Of a stretch of 64,000 nt of DNA, positions 26,704 to 35,673 are shown in pieces (position 1 is the first letter of the stretch; each line of letters starts with the position of its first letter). The DNA is taken from positions 434,001 through 498,000 of the forward strand of contig NZ_VOPL01000002.1 in the NCBI RefSeq assembly GCF_007993065.1, given 5' to 3'. The notes beneath the pieces were generated by a model. That model did no database searches. It was given only the letters and a program-made list of their open reading frames with translations, and was not told the origin of the DNA. Source of the stretch: Paracoccus aurantiacus (GTDB lineage: Bacteria > Pseudomonadota > Alphaproteobacteria > Rhodobacterales > Rhodobacteraceae). A program made the position numbers and the translations under genes.

Positions 26704-27660
26704 TCAGCCGAGGCCCTTCTTGCCCATATCCAGGAATTTCTGCCTGCGGTCCTTTACAAGCTCGGCGCGCTTCAGCCCCGAGAGCTCTTTCAGCGAGGCG
26801 GCGATCTGCTTGCCAACAGCATCCATCGCGGCCTTCGGGTCACGTTGGGCACCTCCCAGCGGTTCGGTCACAATCGAATCGATCACGCCAAGCTTTTTCA
26901 GATCCTGCGCAGTCAGGCGCAGCGCCTCGGCGGCCTCGCGCATCTTCTCGGCATCCTTCCAAAGGATCGAGGCACAGCCTTCCGGCGAAATCACCGAATA
27001 GATCGAGTGCTCCAGCATGATGATGCGGTTGGCGGTCGCGAAAGCCACCGCGCCGCCCGAGCCGCCTTCACCTATGATGACCGACACCAGCGGCACGCCG
27101 ATCTGAAGGCATTTTTCGGTTGATCGCGCAATGGCCTCGCTCTGCCCGCGCTCTTCGGCGCCCTTGCCGGGATATGCGCCGGGCGTGTCGACCAATGTCA
27201 CCACAGGCAAATTGAACCGGTCCGCCATATCCATCAGCCGGATCGCCTTGCGATAACCTTCGGGTCGGGCCATGCCGAAATTATGCTCGATCCGCGACTT
27301 CGTATCGTTGCCTTTTTCATGGCCGATCACCACGCAAGGCGCGTCGTTGAAGCGAGCTAGACCGCCCATGACGGCATGATCGTCGCCAAAGGCGCGGTCC
27401 CCCGCCAGAGGTGTGTATTCAGTGAACAACGCGCTGATATAGTCGCTGCAATGCGGGCGCTCCGGGTGGCGGGCGACCTGAGTCTTCCGCCAGGGGTCGA
27501 GCGTGCCGTAAATATCCTTCAGCAGCGCGCCCGCCTTCTTATCCAGCGCTGCGGCTTCCTTCTCGACATCGACGCCTTCGCCTTTCTGGCCCATGGCGCG
27601 CAATTCCTCGGCCTTGCCTTCAATATCGGCAAGCGGCTTTTCGAAATCGAGATAGGTCAT
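26704..27660 (-). CDS. accA: Acetyl-CoA carboxylase carboxyltransferase subunit alpha
   Basis: 318 aa, the family length. [18 protein letters not shown] at the N-terminus, [18 protein letters not shown] and [11 protein letters not shown] are AccA signatures. With AccD it transfers the carboxyl group from biotin to acetyl-CoA, making malonyl-CoA for fatty acid synthesis. Divergent from the S49 peptidase, with its own terminator. Confidence 0.97.
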   Translation of the reverse strand: MTYLDFEKPLADIEGKAEELRAMGQKGEGVDVEKEAAALDKKAGALLKDIYGTLDPWRKTQVARHPERPHCSDYISALFTEYTPLAGDRAFGDDHAVMGGLARFNDAPCVVIGHEKGNDTKSRIEHNFGMARPEGYRKAIRLMDMADRFNLPVVTLVDTPGAYPGKGAEERGQSEAIARSTEKCLQIGVPLVSVIIGEGGSGGAVAFATANRIIMLEHSIYSVISPEGCASILWKDAEKMREAAEALRLTAQDLKKLGVIDSIVTEPLGGAQRDPKAAMDAVGKQIAASLKELSGLKRAELVKDRRQKFLDMGKKGLG

Positions 27661-27761
27661 CCATTCCCCCGCATCGGTTCGGCCACTTATATGATGCGCA
27701 TTCTGTCCGATTGCAACGCGCCACGCTTGCCCACCGCCGGTGCTGCGCCTATCTCATGCGC

Positions 27762-28571
27762 ATGAAAATACCGTTTCTGAACCGCGCTCCGCGCGTCAGC
27801 GTCGTTCGCCTGCAAGGCGCTATTGGAATTTCCGGCCGCGGTGGCACCGGCGGGCTTAATGATGCCTCGTTGGCGCCTGCGCTGGAAAAGGCGTTCACCA
27901 AGGGCAAACCGAAAGCGGTCGCGCTGGCGATCAACTCTCCGGGTGGTTCGCCCGTGCAGTCCTCGCTGATCGCCTCTCGCATCCGCAGGCTGGCCGAGAA
28001 GCATGACATTCCGGTTCACGCCTTTGTCGAGGATGTCGCCGCATCGGGCGGATACTGGCTGGCCTCTGCCGCCGATCATATCTGGGCTGACGAATGTTCG
28101 GTCGTCGGCTCGATCGGCGTCATTTCAGGCAGTTTCGGTCTTCAGGATTTCATCGCGCGCCACGGGATCGAGCGGCGCGTCCACACGGCGGGGCGCTCGA
28201 AGTCGCAACTGGACATGTTCCGTCCGGAAAAGCCCGAGGATGTCGCACGCCTGCAAAAGCTGCTGGACGACATGCACCGCATCTTCATCGCGCAGGTTGA
28301 AACGCGTCGCGGCCAGAAGCTGTCAGGGGCCGAAGAAACCTTCACGGGCGAGTTCTGGTTGGCCGGTCGCGCGCACGAACTTGGCCTGATCGACGGGATC
28401 GCTCATCTTGCCCCGAAAATGCGAAGCCTGTTCGGTGACGACATCCGCTTTCAAAGCTTTGGCACCCGGACACCATTCCTGCGCCGTTTCGGCATTTCTG
28501 CCGGAGACGCGGCGGACGATATTCTCGCCGCGGTCGATGAGCGAGCAGCGTTCCAAAGGTTCGGGTCGTGA
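27762..28571 (+). CDS. S49-family serine peptidase (SppA-like)
   Basis: 269 aa from the ATG at 27762 (27756 is equally possible). NSPGGSPVQSS (59-69) and the nucleophile motif EDVAASGGYW with Ser95 mark a short SppA/S49 peptidase, as does CSVVGSIGVISG. There is no obvious signal peptide, though hydrophobic patches allow membrane association. Short S49 enzymes degrade signal peptides or other membrane-embedded fragments. First of a compact four-gene rightward run. Confidence 0.88.
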   Translation: MKIPFLNRAPRVSVVRLQGAIGISGRGGTGGLNDASLAPALEKAFTKGKPKAVALAINSPGGSPVQSSLIASRIRRLAEKHDIPVHAFVEDVAASGGYWLASAADHIWADECSVVGSIGVISGSFGLQDFIARHGIERRVHTAGRSKSQLDMFRPEKPEDVARLQKLLDDMHRIFIAQVETRRGQKLSGAEETFTGEFWLAGRAHELGLIDGIAHLAPKMRSLFGDDIRFQSFGTRTPFLRRFGISAGDAADDILAAVDERAAFQRFGS

Positions 28572-28684
28572 TAAAGGGCGTGCTGGTCATCCTGCTGGCG
28601 TTCATCGCGCTTGCTCTGTTTTCCGGGCCGGGCTTCCGGCGATTCCTTGCCAAGCTGTTGGGGTGGCCGCGCCGTGATCGTTGA
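28568..28684 (+). CDS. 38-aa single-pass membrane peptide
   Basis: A GTG at 28568 overlaps the peptidase stop (GTGA) and opens MIKGVLVILLAFIALALFSGPGFRRFLAKLLGWPRRDR, ending at 28684, 11 nt inside the antiporter gene. The hydrophobic helix (about 4-19) followed by an FSGPG turn and a basic amphipathic tail looks like a designed small membrane protein. Function unknown; too short for ordinary gene calling. Confidence 0.65.
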   Translation: MIKGVLVILLAFIALALFSGPGFRRFLAKLLGWPRRDR

Positions 28685-29603
28685 TATTCTGTTAATCCTC
28701 GCCGGTCTGGCCCTTCTGGTCGTCGGTGGCGACTTTCTTGTGCGTGGCGCGGTCGCACTGGCGCTTCGGCTTGGCATTGCGCCGGTGATTGTCGGCCTGA
28801 CTGTTCTGGCCTTCGGTACCTCGGCACCAGAGCTGATCGTTTCGGTTGCTGCGGCGCTGGGTGGACAGCCCGGCATCGCGCTTGGCAATGTCGTCGGCTC
28901 GAATATCGCGAATGTTCTGGTCATCCTTGGCGCGACAGCGGTCATCGCCCCCGTGCTGAGCCATGATAACGAACTGAAGACGAGCTGGATCTACGCTGTG
29001 CTCGCATCGGTCCTGCTGATCCTTCTGTGCTTCGCCGGCCCGCTGATCTGGTGGCACGGCATGATCCTTCTGACCGCCCTCGCCGTAACACTGTTCCTGC
29101 AAGTCAGCCGCGCCCGCCAAGGCGTCAGCGACACGCCAGAGCTTCACGATGACCATGCAGCGCCAGCCAGTATTGCGATCTGGCTGGCGATCGGCCTTGT
29201 CGCATTGCCGATAGGTGCGAAAATTCTTGTGACCGGCGCAAGCGATATTGCGCGCGGCTTCGGGATCAGCGATGCGGTGATCGGTCTGACGCTGGTTGCC
29301 ATCGGAACCTCGTTGCCAGAGCTTGCGGCCTCAGTCGCGTCGGCGCTGCGCGGGCGGGCCGATATGGCGCTTGGGAACGTGATCGGCTCGAATCTTTTCA
29401 ATATTCTCGCGATCATGGGCGTGACCGCGTTCTTTGGCCCGCTGGACGTCCCGGTCGAGATGCTGCGCTTTGACTTGTGGTTCATGCTGGCGACGACGCT
29501 TCTGCTGGGACCGTTCCTGCTGCGCCATATCGCCATCGGCAGGATCGCAGGCGCGGCACTATTGGCCGTTTACATGGCTTATACGGTCTGGCTTCTGGCA
29601 TGA
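28674..29603 (+). CDS. CaCA-family sodium/calcium antiporter (YrbG-like)
   Basis: 309 aa from the GTG at 28674. About ten transmembrane helices contain two inverted alpha-repeats: GTSAPELIVSVAAAL...GNVVGSNIANVL and GTSLPELAASVASAL...GNVIGSNLFNIL, each with the ion-binding Glu and Asn. Cation exchange across the inner membrane, presumably calcium for sodium or protons. The next gene starts with an ATGA overlap. Confidence 0.93.
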   Translation: MIVDILLILAGLALLVVGGDFLVRGAVALALRLGIAPVIVGLTVLAFGTSAPELIVSVAAALGGQPGIALGNVVGSNIANVLVILGATAVIAPVLSHDNELKTSWIYAVLASVLLILLCFAGPLIWWHGMILLTALAVTLFLQVSRARQGVSDTPELHDDHAAPASIAIWLAIGLVALPIGAKILVTGASDIARGFGISDAVIGLTLVAIGTSLPELAASVASALRGRADMALGNVIGSNLFNILAIMGVTAFFGPLDVPVEMLRFDLWFMLATTLLLGPFLLRHIAIGRIAGAALLAVYMAYTVWLLA

Positions 29604-30346
29604 GCGTCGCGCTCGTCACCGGGGCCGCGCGTCGTCTTGGCCGGGCAATGGCGCTGGCGCTTGCGGCCGAGGGGCTGGATATCGCGATCCACTGCAACCG
29701 GTCGAGAGCAGAGGCAGAGGAAACGGCAACCGCGGCACGGCGCCTTGGCGTCAACGCCGAAGTCTTCTGTGCCGATCTGCTTGATCTGGACGCGACCGAG
29801 CGTCTGCTGCCGGATGCGGCGCGACGCATGGGGCCGCTTTCGGTGCTGGTCAATAACGCTTCGATCTTTGAATATGACGATGTTGGCAGCGCCTCGCGGC
29901 TGAGTTGGGATCAAAACCTCGGATCGAACCTGCGTGCGCCCTTCATTCTGTCGCAAGCGTTCGCGGCGCAGATCGGCGCGGTCGGGTCTTCCGGCGCAGA
30001 GCCCCTTGCCAGCGGACTGATCGTAAACATGGTCGATCAGCGCGTTCTGAAGCCCGCACCGGAGTATCTGACCTATTCCATCGCCAAGTCCGGTCTTTGG
30101 GAAATGACGCGGATGCTGGCACAGGCCCTTGCCCCGGCGATCCGCGTGAACGCGATCGGCCCGGGACCGACGCTGCAAGGCGCTGCTCAATCCCCGGCGC
30201 AGTTCGCGCAAGAGCGTGCGTCGACCATTCTTGGGCGCGGTGCCGACCCTGACGATATCGCCCAGGCATTGTTATATCTGCTGAACGCAAAAGCGGTGAC
30301 TGGACAGCTTATCTGCGTTGACGGAGGGCAGCATCTCACGTGGTGA
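29600..30346 (+). CDS. SDR-family reductase, pteridine reductase/FolM-like
   Basis: 248 aa. TGAARRLGRA (7-16) is the TGxxxRxG-type NADPH motif of pteridine reductases, NNAS is at 85-88 and YSIAK supplies Tyr159 and Lys163. The usual catalytic Ser is replaced by Asp in IVNMVDQ, a PTR1/FolM hallmark. It therefore probably reduces a pterin (dihydromonapterin or dihydrofolate) rather than an alcohol or sugar; this is inference from motifs. The ATG at 29600 overlaps the antiporter stop. Confidence 0.85.
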   Translation: MSVALVTGAARRLGRAMALALAAEGLDIAIHCNRSRAEAEETATAARRLGVNAEVFCADLLDLDATERLLPDAARRMGPLSVLVNNASIFEYDDVGSASRLSWDQNLGSNLRAPFILSQAFAAQIGAVGSSGAEPLASGLIVNMVDQRVLKPAPEYLTYSIAKSGLWEMTRMLAQALAPAIRVNAIGPGPTLQGAAQSPAQFAQERASTILGRGADPDDIAQALLYLLNAKAVTGQLICVDGGQHLTW

Positions 30347-30673
30347 TGGGTGCTGGCGGCAGGGCAAAACTGCCTCTCTCACGCCGCGCTGCCGCATTTT
30401 GTCCACCTTGCCGCAGAAGGTAACGGTTTCGTAAAAAATCCGTCTTGTTTTTCAGGCCCTTGTCGGGATCAGGTAAAATATTGTTAGAAATCAATGCACT
30501 GATGTATTGCCTAATAATTAAGCAACTCTGCGAAATTACATGATTTGTAAGCGAAACGGCCCGGCGCCGTATCTCACCCACAGAGTTATCCACAGATTTC
30601 GTGGACAGTATTTCGCTTGCCTTCACGTCTCGGAACTTGCAGCCGCCCCCCAGAATCACCCATCTGTAGTGAC
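30347..30673. other. AT-rich intergenic region with DnaA box upstream of uvrC
   Basis: These 327 bp hold no gene that I can support. About 30421-30550 is strikingly AT-rich for this GC-rich window, and a perfect DnaA box follows. It must contain the uvrC promoter unless uvrC is read from the SDR operon. Confidence 0.6.
30586..30594 (+). promoter_or_regulatory. Consensus DnaA box TTATCCACA
   Basis: Exact match to the high-affinity DnaA binding 9-mer, 80 bp upstream of uvrC. Weaker partial matches lie at about 30399 (TTGTCCACC) and, on the other strand, about 30600-30608. A single consensus box suggests DnaA-linked regulation rather than, on its own, an origin. Confidence 0.55.
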
Positions 30674-32530
30674 ATGACCGAATCCCCGCCAAAAATGGTC
30701 GGCCAGGCGCTTATCGCCGACTACCTCAAGACGCTCGACAGTTCGCCCGGCGTTTACCGCATGCTGGGTGAAAAGGGCGACGTTCTGTATGTCGGCAAGG
30801 CACGAAACCTGAAGGCGCGGGTGTCGAGCTATGCGCGCGGGCAGGGCCATACCGGCCGCATCGCGCGGATGATCCGCGAAACGCATTCGATGATGTTCCT
30901 GACCACGCGCACCGAGACCGAGGCGCTGCTGCTGGAACAGAACCTCATAAAGCAGCTTAAGCCGCGCTATAACGTGCTGCTGCGTGATGACAAAAGCTTC
31001 CCGAATATCCTTGTCGCGAAAAGCCACGCCTTCCCGCAGATCAAGAAGCATCGCGGTGCGAAATCCGAAAAGGGCGACTATTACGGCCCCTTCGCGGGCG
31101 CGGGCGCGGTCAACCGGACGCTGAACCAGTTGCAGCGCGTATTCCTGCTGCGCAACTGCACCGATGCGGTGTTCGAAAGCCGGACGCGGCCGTGCCTTCT
31201 GTACCAGATCAAGCGCTGCAGTGCTCCCTGCGTCGGCAAGATCGACGAGGCGGACTATAACGCGCTGGTGAATGATGCAGAACTTTTTCTGAAAGGCCGC
31301 TCGACCAAGATTCAGGCCGATCTGGCGGCGGATATGACGGCTGCGTCAGAGGCGATGGAATATGAACGTGCCGCCGCGCTGCGCGACCGGATCAAGGCGC
31401 TGACGGCGGTGCAATCGGTGCAAGCGATCAACCCGCGCGGAATTGCAGAGGCGGATATCGTGGCGCTGCACATGGATGGCGGGCAGGCCTGCGTACAGGT
31501 CTTTTTCATCCGCGGCAATCAAAGCTGGGGGAACCGCGACTTCTACCCTCGGCTGGGCGGCGCGGAATCGCCTGATGAGGTGATGCAGGCTTTCCTGATG
31601 CAGTTTTACGACAACAAGGTGCCTCCGCGCATGGTGCTGCTGTCGCATGGGGTCGAGGATATGGACCTGATGCGCGACGCACTGTCCGAAAAGGCCGGGC
31701 GCAAGGTTGTGCTGGGCGTTCCCCAACGTGGCGAGAAGGCCGAGATGGTGGAAAACGCGCTGCGCAACGCCCGCGAAAGTCTGGCGCGCCGCATGTCCGA
31801 AAGCGCCACCCAGTTGCGCCTGCTGGAAGGGCTGGCCGATGCTTTCAACCTTCCCGGTCCCCCGCGCCGGATCGAGGTTTATGACAACAGCCACATCATG
31901 GGCACCAGCGCTGTCGGCGGCATGGTCGTGGCCGGCCCGGAAGGCTGGGTCAAAAGCCAGTATCGCAAGTTCAATATCAAGGGGACCGAAATCACCCCCG
32001 GCGACGATTTCGGCATGATGAAAGAGGTCCTGACCCGCCGCTTCACCCGCCTTTTGAAAGAAGACCCTGACAGGGAAAGCGAAGCATGGCCCGACCTGCT
32101 GCTGATCGACGGGGGCGCGGGACAAGTCAGCGCCGTCCACGAGATCATGGCCGAGCTGGGCGTCGAGGACATCCCCATGATCGGCGTCGCCAAGGGACAG
32201 GACCGCGACCACGGCAAGGAAGAATTCCACCGCTTCGGTCAGCGCCCCTTCGCGCTGCGCATGAATGACCCAGTCCTTTACTTCATCCAGCGCCTGCGGG
32301 ACGAGGCCCATCGTTGGGCCATCGGCACCCATCGTGCCAAGCGGGCCAAGGCCGTGTCCGCGACCCCGCTGGACGAGATTGCCGGTGTCGGTACGTCGCG
32401 CAAACGCGCGCTGCTGGCGCATTTCGGGTCTGCGAAGGCGGTCAGTGGGGCAGCCGTGGCGGATCTGATGGCGGTCGATGGCATCAGCGAGGGGCTGGCC
32501 CAGAAGATCTATGACCATTTCAGGGGGTGA
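30674..32530 (+). CDS. uvrC: Excinuclease ABC subunit C
   Basis: 618 aa. The GIY-YIG nuclease is at 25-50 ([20 protein letters not shown]), followed by a conserved Cys region ([17 protein letters not shown]), a UVR motif with [13 protein letters not shown], the RNase H-like endonuclease ([16 protein letters not shown]) and a C-terminal helix-hairpin-helix. It makes both incisions in nucleotide excision repair. The ATG at 30674 is chosen over an in-frame upstream start at 30617, which lacks conserved sequence. Confidence 0.97.
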   Translation: MTESPPKMVGQALIADYLKTLDSSPGVYRMLGEKGDVLYVGKARNLKARVSSYARGQGHTGRIARMIRETHSMMFLTTRTETEALLLEQNLIKQLKPRYNVLLRDDKSFPNILVAKSHAFPQIKKHRGAKSEKGDYYGPFAGAGAVNRTLNQLQRVFLLRNCTDAVFESRTRPCLLYQIKRCSAPCVGKIDEADYNALVNDAELFLKGRSTKIQADLAADMTAASEAMEYERAAALRDRIKALTAVQSVQAINPRGIAEADIVALHMDGGQACVQVFFIRGNQSWGNRDFYPRLGGAESPDEVMQAFLMQFYDNKVPPRMVLLSHGVEDMDLMRDALSEKAGRKVVLGVPQRGEKAEMVENALRNARESLARRMSESATQLRLLEGLADAFNLPGPPRRIEVYDNSHIMGTSAVGGMVVAGPEGWVKSQYRKFNIKGTEITPGDDFGMMKEVLTRRFTRLLKEDPDRESEAWPDLLLIDGGAGQVSAVHEIMAELGVEDIPMIGVAKGQDRDHGKEEFHRFGQRPFALRMNDPVLYFIQRLRDEAHRWAIGTHRAKRAKAVSATPLDEIAGVGTSRKRALLAHFGSAKAVSGAAVADLMAVDGISEGLAQKIYDHFRG

Positions 32531-32560
32531 GCTTCGTTCCGCAGGTTTGCGGGACGAAGC
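32531..32560 (+). terminator. Hairpin directly after uvrC
   Basis: GCTTCGTTCCGCA pairs with TGCGGGACGAAGC (one G-T pair) around a 4-nt loop, starting at the base after the uvrC stop. The T-run is displaced (CCTTTTTGG, about 10 nt on), so termination efficiency is uncertain. Confidence 0.5.
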
Positions 32561-32603
32561 GGACACCTTTTTGGGGTTTTCGAAGGTCCACGTCGAAAGC
32601 GTC

Positions 32604-32642
32604 CGGGTCTGATCGTGAGTGTATTTCACGCGATCAGACCCG
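32604..32642. repeat. 12-bp perfect inverted repeat between uvrC and VOC gene
   Basis: CGGGTCTGATCG (32604-32615) and CGATCAGACCCG (32631-32642) around a 15-nt spacer that itself has GTGA/TCAC pairing. No T-run on either strand. It lies 8 bp beyond the VOC stop and could be a factor-dependent terminator or the edge of an acquired segment. Confidence 0.6.
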
Positions 32643-32649
32643 CTACCAG

Positions 32650-33072
32650 TTACGAAGCGAACGTCACGTGTCCCTTCTCGTCCATTGGCCAGTCGGGGTT
32701 CCAGGCAATCTCCCAAATATGGCCGTCCGGGTCCGAAATGTATCCTCGTAGCCCGCCTTGCGGCGGAGCATCGGCCTCGCGAAGAAGCGAAGCGCCGTGG
32801 AAAACGAGCCTTTCAATGACTGGCTTCACGTCGCTCTCCTCTTGAACGTTATGCGCGAGTGTAAAGGCACCCGGAGCGGCCATGCTTTTTGCCTGTGTGT
32901 CGTCTTCGAGCGAAGCTTTGAGCCAGGTGCCGAAGACGAAGCCGTTCATCTGATAGAATGCAATTTCTTCATTCTCGAAAACTGGCGTCCAGCCAAATCC
33001 CTCACGGTAAAAAGACTTCGACCTTTCAAGATCAGAAGTTCCGAGCGTTATAACGGCGACTTGCTGTTGCAT
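32650..33072 (-). CDS. VOC-superfamily (glyoxalase/bleomycin-resistance-like) protein
   Basis: 140 aa with paired beta-alpha-beta-beta-beta modules: VITLGTSDLERSKSFYREGFGW at the start and GYISDPDGHIWEIAWNPDW at the end, with the usual metal-site Glu. The substrate cannot be predicted. The gene is visibly less GC-rich than its neighbours, with AT-ending codons (for example GAA, AAA, TTT), and stands alone between uvrC and ruvX, which suggests lateral acquisition. Confidence 0.85.
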   Translation of the reverse strand: MQQQVAVITLGTSDLERSKSFYREGFGWTPVFENEEIAFYQMNGFVFGTWLKASLEDDTQAKSMAAPGAFTLAHNVQEESDVKPVIERLVFHGASLLREADAPPQGGLRGYISDPDGHIWEIAWNPDWPMDEKGHVTFAS

Positions 33073-33360
33073 ATCCGTGTCCTTTCAACTCGCCCACGCG
33101 ACATGCGCGGACGCTTGGACCATGGGACGCAACCACCGAACCGTCGATGCGCGAAAGGACCCGCTCTCGCGGGGGCCGGGCCAACCGCACCGACCTAACC
33201 TGTTTCTGGTCGCTCGAACCTATCCAGATGCCTTCAAAAGTCAAACTCATCTAGAAGCCAAGCAGACCTTCGGGCGGGCAGCAGCACCGGTCAACATGGA
33301 ATCTACGCTGCCATTATTGCCCAAGAAGTAACCGTGCGGACGCGGGGCGCTGCCCTCTGC
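33073..33360. other. Non-coding stretch between VOC gene and ruvX
   Basis: An open frame at 33077-33331 (plus) reads as random Pro/Arg/His-rich sequence with no motif or ribosome-binding site. This should hold the VOC promoter; nothing else recognised. Confidence 0.45.
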
Positions 33361-33828
33361 TCACCCCAAAAACCGCAACCGATCCAGCGCCCCCTGCAGA
33401 ATGTAGCCCGCCGCCACCTGATCTATGACCTCCGCTCGACGTTTGCGTGAGGTATCCGCCTCCAGCAACGCGCGTTCGGCGGCGACTGTTGACAGGCGCT
33501 CGTCCCAGAACGTGATGGGCAGTTCGGTCAGGCGCGACAGGTTGCGGGCGAAGGCGCGGGTGGATTGGGCGCGGGGGCCTTCGCTGCCGTCCATGTTGCG
33601 CGGCAGTCCCAGCACGATGCCGGCCAGGCCACGCTCGCTTGTGATTTTCAGCAGGGCCTCGGCATCCTTCGTGAATTTCTCTCGACGGATGACTGTGATG
33701 GGCGATGCCACCTGCCGAAGCCCGTCGCTGACCGCCACCCCGATGGTCTTCGTCCCGAGGTCGAGGCCCGCGATTGCGCCAGCGCGGGGAAGGGCAGCGG
33801 CAAAATCGGCGACATCTTCATGTATCAT
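33361..33828 (-). CDS. ruvX: Holliday junction resolvase-like RuvX/YqgF
   Basis: 155 aa. The RNase H-like fold has [15 protein letters not shown] (22-36) with the first catalytic Asp, [12 protein letters not shown] and [14 protein letters not shown]. In E. coli, YqgF acts in 16S rRNA 5'-end processing; resolvase activity is debated. The start overlaps the ccmI stop (33825-33828). Confidence 0.94.
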   Translation of the reverse strand: MIHEDVADFAAALPRAGAIAGLDLGTKTIGVAVSDGLRQVASPITVIRREKFTKDAEALLKITSERGLAGIVLGLPRNMDGSEGPRAQSTRAFARNLSRLTELPITFWDERLSTVAAERALLEADTSRKRRAEVIDQVAAGYILQGALDRLRFLG

Positions 33829-35075
33829 TCGGCGACCCCGGCCTTGCGTGCCGCATCGGCTATTGCCGACATGGCCTCGGGCGCGTCGGCGAAATGCTGC
33901 TGCGCCTCAGAATAGATTTCGCGCGCGTGATCTGTCTCGCCCAACACGCCAAGAGAGGAGATCAGCCGCGCCCATTCCTCGGGCGTGCCGCCCTCGGTGC
34001 CCAGACGCGCCTCAAGCTGACTGACCATACCGCGAACGAGCTCGTTCTGCTCATCCGGTGACATTTCGGCGGCGGCGGCCATGGTGTCGGCATCGGGACC
34101 CGGCATGGGCGGGCCTTCGTCGGGCAGGCGCGCGGCAGGTGGCGTATAATCGGGTCGGCCCGCCAGCCACGCAATTTCGCCGATCACCTTTCGGATCGCG
34201 ACGGCCCAGGGGGAATCGGGTGGGCTGTCGGCCAGAAGCGATGCCCAGACGGGAAAGGCGCGGTCGGGCCGACCGTTCTGGGCCTGCAACAGCCCTGTCA
34301 TATAGCGCGCCTGCGGATTTTGCGGATCAAGACGAAGCGCGCGCGCGATCTCTGCCTCTGCCTCTGGCGTTATCAGCCCGCCCGCAGCCTCTGTCATGAT
34401 GCCGGCAAGGAACGCATGTTCCTCACCCGCAGCCTTGTCGCCCAAGACTTCGATCAGATGCGTCTGCGCCGCCTGCGCTTCGGCCAGATTTCCCAGACGC
34501 GCCTCGTTCCGGGCCAGCAGCGACAGCCCCTGCGGATCGTCCGGGCGCTCGCTGACTGCGTCGCGCAGCTGCCGCATCAGATCCTGATACTGTTGATCGG
34601 GCAGCGGACGTTCCGTTGGGGCAAGCTCGCTCACCCGCGCCACGGCCTCTGCCTGACTGGGACGCGAAGCATAGCGCGCCTCGGCCGACTCAATACGGCT
34701 GGAAAGCGGCATATCGGGAATGCCCGGCGATCCCGCGTACAGATAAAGCGCAGCCCCCGCGGCGATCAGCGCCAGCAGGGTCAGGACGGCAAAGGCGGTG
34801 TGTTTTCCCGCCGCGCCCGGTCGCAGCGCGCTGCGCGCGACGGCTTTGTCAGCATCAAGCACCTTCCGCCCGATCTCGGTGCGAAGGCGTTCGGCCTCGG
34901 CGGGTTCGATGATGCCACGCGACAGGTCGCGATCGACCTCTGCAAGCTGATCGCGGTAAACGCGCAGGTCATAGGCCGCCGCAGGCTCGGCATCTTTCAT
35001 GGCTCCGTGCAGAAACGGCCACAGGATCGCGGTGGCGACAAGCAAGGTCAGGGCAGAGGCGAACAGCCAGAACAT
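33825..35075 (-). CDS. ccmI: Cytochrome c biogenesis protein CcmI
   Basis: 416 aa. TM1 at about 1-20, a cytoplasmic loop with [36 protein letters not shown]2 at about 94-115, then a periplasmic TPR domain. This is the CcmI/CycH layout. It holds apocytochrome c for heme ligation by CcmFH; the other ccm genes are not in the window. Confidence 0.92.
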   Translation of the reverse strand: MFWLFASALTLLVATAILWPFLHGAMKDAEPAAAYDLRVYRDQLAEVDRDLSRGIIEPAEAERLRTEIGRKVLDADKAVARSALRPGAAGKHTAFAVLTLLALIAAGAALYLYAGSPGIPDMPLSSRIESAEARYASRPSQAEAVARVSELAPTERPLPDQQYQDLMRQLRDAVSERPDDPQGLSLLARNEARLGNLAEAQAAQTHLIEVLGDKAAGEEHAFLAGIMTEAAGGLITPEAEAEIARALRLDPQNPQARYMTGLLQAQNGRPDRAFPVWASLLADSPPDSPWAVAIRKVIGEIAWLAGRPDYTPPAARLPDEGPPMPGPDADTMAAAAEMSPDEQNELVRGMVSQLEARLGTEGGTPEEWARLISSLGVLGETDHAREIYSEAQQHFADAPEAMSAIADAARKAGVAE

Positions 35076-35256
35076 CGGCGCTCCTTTTCGATGCGCTCTA
35101 GATAGGCCGTTTGTGCGGCCGGCAAAACCCCGCTGAGCCGACGCGATGCGTGGCTTTCATGCACCACAATGTCGCAGATTGATCAATAATGCGGATCAAT
35201 ATACCAGTCTAAGCATTGTCCACGTCACACGACACCCAACTCGGAGAAGATTTTCC

Positions 35257-35496
35257 ATGGCAAACGAAGTCCGTAGCAGCAACAACAACCTGTATTTCAT
35301 CGTTGGCGCGCTGGTTGTGGCCGTCATCGTCATTTTCTGGCTGATGAGCGGCGGCGATGCGCCGGTCGCGGACGGCGATGCCGGTGGCGACGCTGTTGTC
35401 ACCGTCGAAAACCCGGCCCCGGCTGCTGACGCCCCTGCCGCTGACGCACCTGCGGCCGATGCCCCGGCAGCGGATGCCCCGGCGCCGGCGAACTGA
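35257..35496 (+). CDS. Small membrane-anchored protein with APAAD-type tail repeats
   Basis: 79 aa from the ATG at 35257. N-terminal MANEVRSSNNNLYF, one transmembrane helix (about 15-30), then an acidic/Ala-Pro tail with about four tandem APAAD units. Repeat units use different synonymous codons, so the repeat is maintained at protein level. The upstream in-frame ATG at 35146 is unlikely. Function unknown. A strong terminator follows. Confidence 0.75.
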   Translation: MANEVRSSNNNLYFIVGALVVAVIVIFWLMSGGDAPVADGDAGGDAVVTVENPAPAADAPAADAPAADAPAADAPAPAN

Positions 35497-35518
35497 TCGC
35501 CAGCCGAAGCTGAAGGAA

Positions 35519-35552
35519 AGCCCCGAAGCCGCGCTTCGGGGCTTTTTTCTTT
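35519..35552 (+). terminator. Strong Rho-independent terminator
   Basis: AGCCCCGAAGC (35519-35529) pairs perfectly with GCTTCGGGGCT (35533-35543) around CGC, followed by TTTTTCTTTT. It ends the small membrane protein gene and insulates sodB. Confidence 0.92.
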
Positions 35553-35673
35553 TGCAGGCCGTGTGTTAAGCCTGCCCCGGAACCCGCGCGGAACTTGCGC
35601 CGCAAGGCCCGCGTTTCTTGGGTGACCATAGCCGGGCAGGCACCGGGCCTGCCCCAGAGAAAGGAATGAACCC

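Noticed and set aside
30347..30673. Calling this region the chromosomal origin
   Set aside because: Only one consensus DnaA box and no adjacent dnaA, parAB or hemE; kept as a finding at lower strength instead.
33077..33331. 84-codon frame between the VOC gene and ruvX
   Set aside because: No ribosome-binding site or motif; composition is non-protein-like.
35440..35496. Tandem DNA repeat from replication slippage in the APAAD tail
   Set aside because: Units differ at many synonymous positions, so they are not recent DNA duplications.
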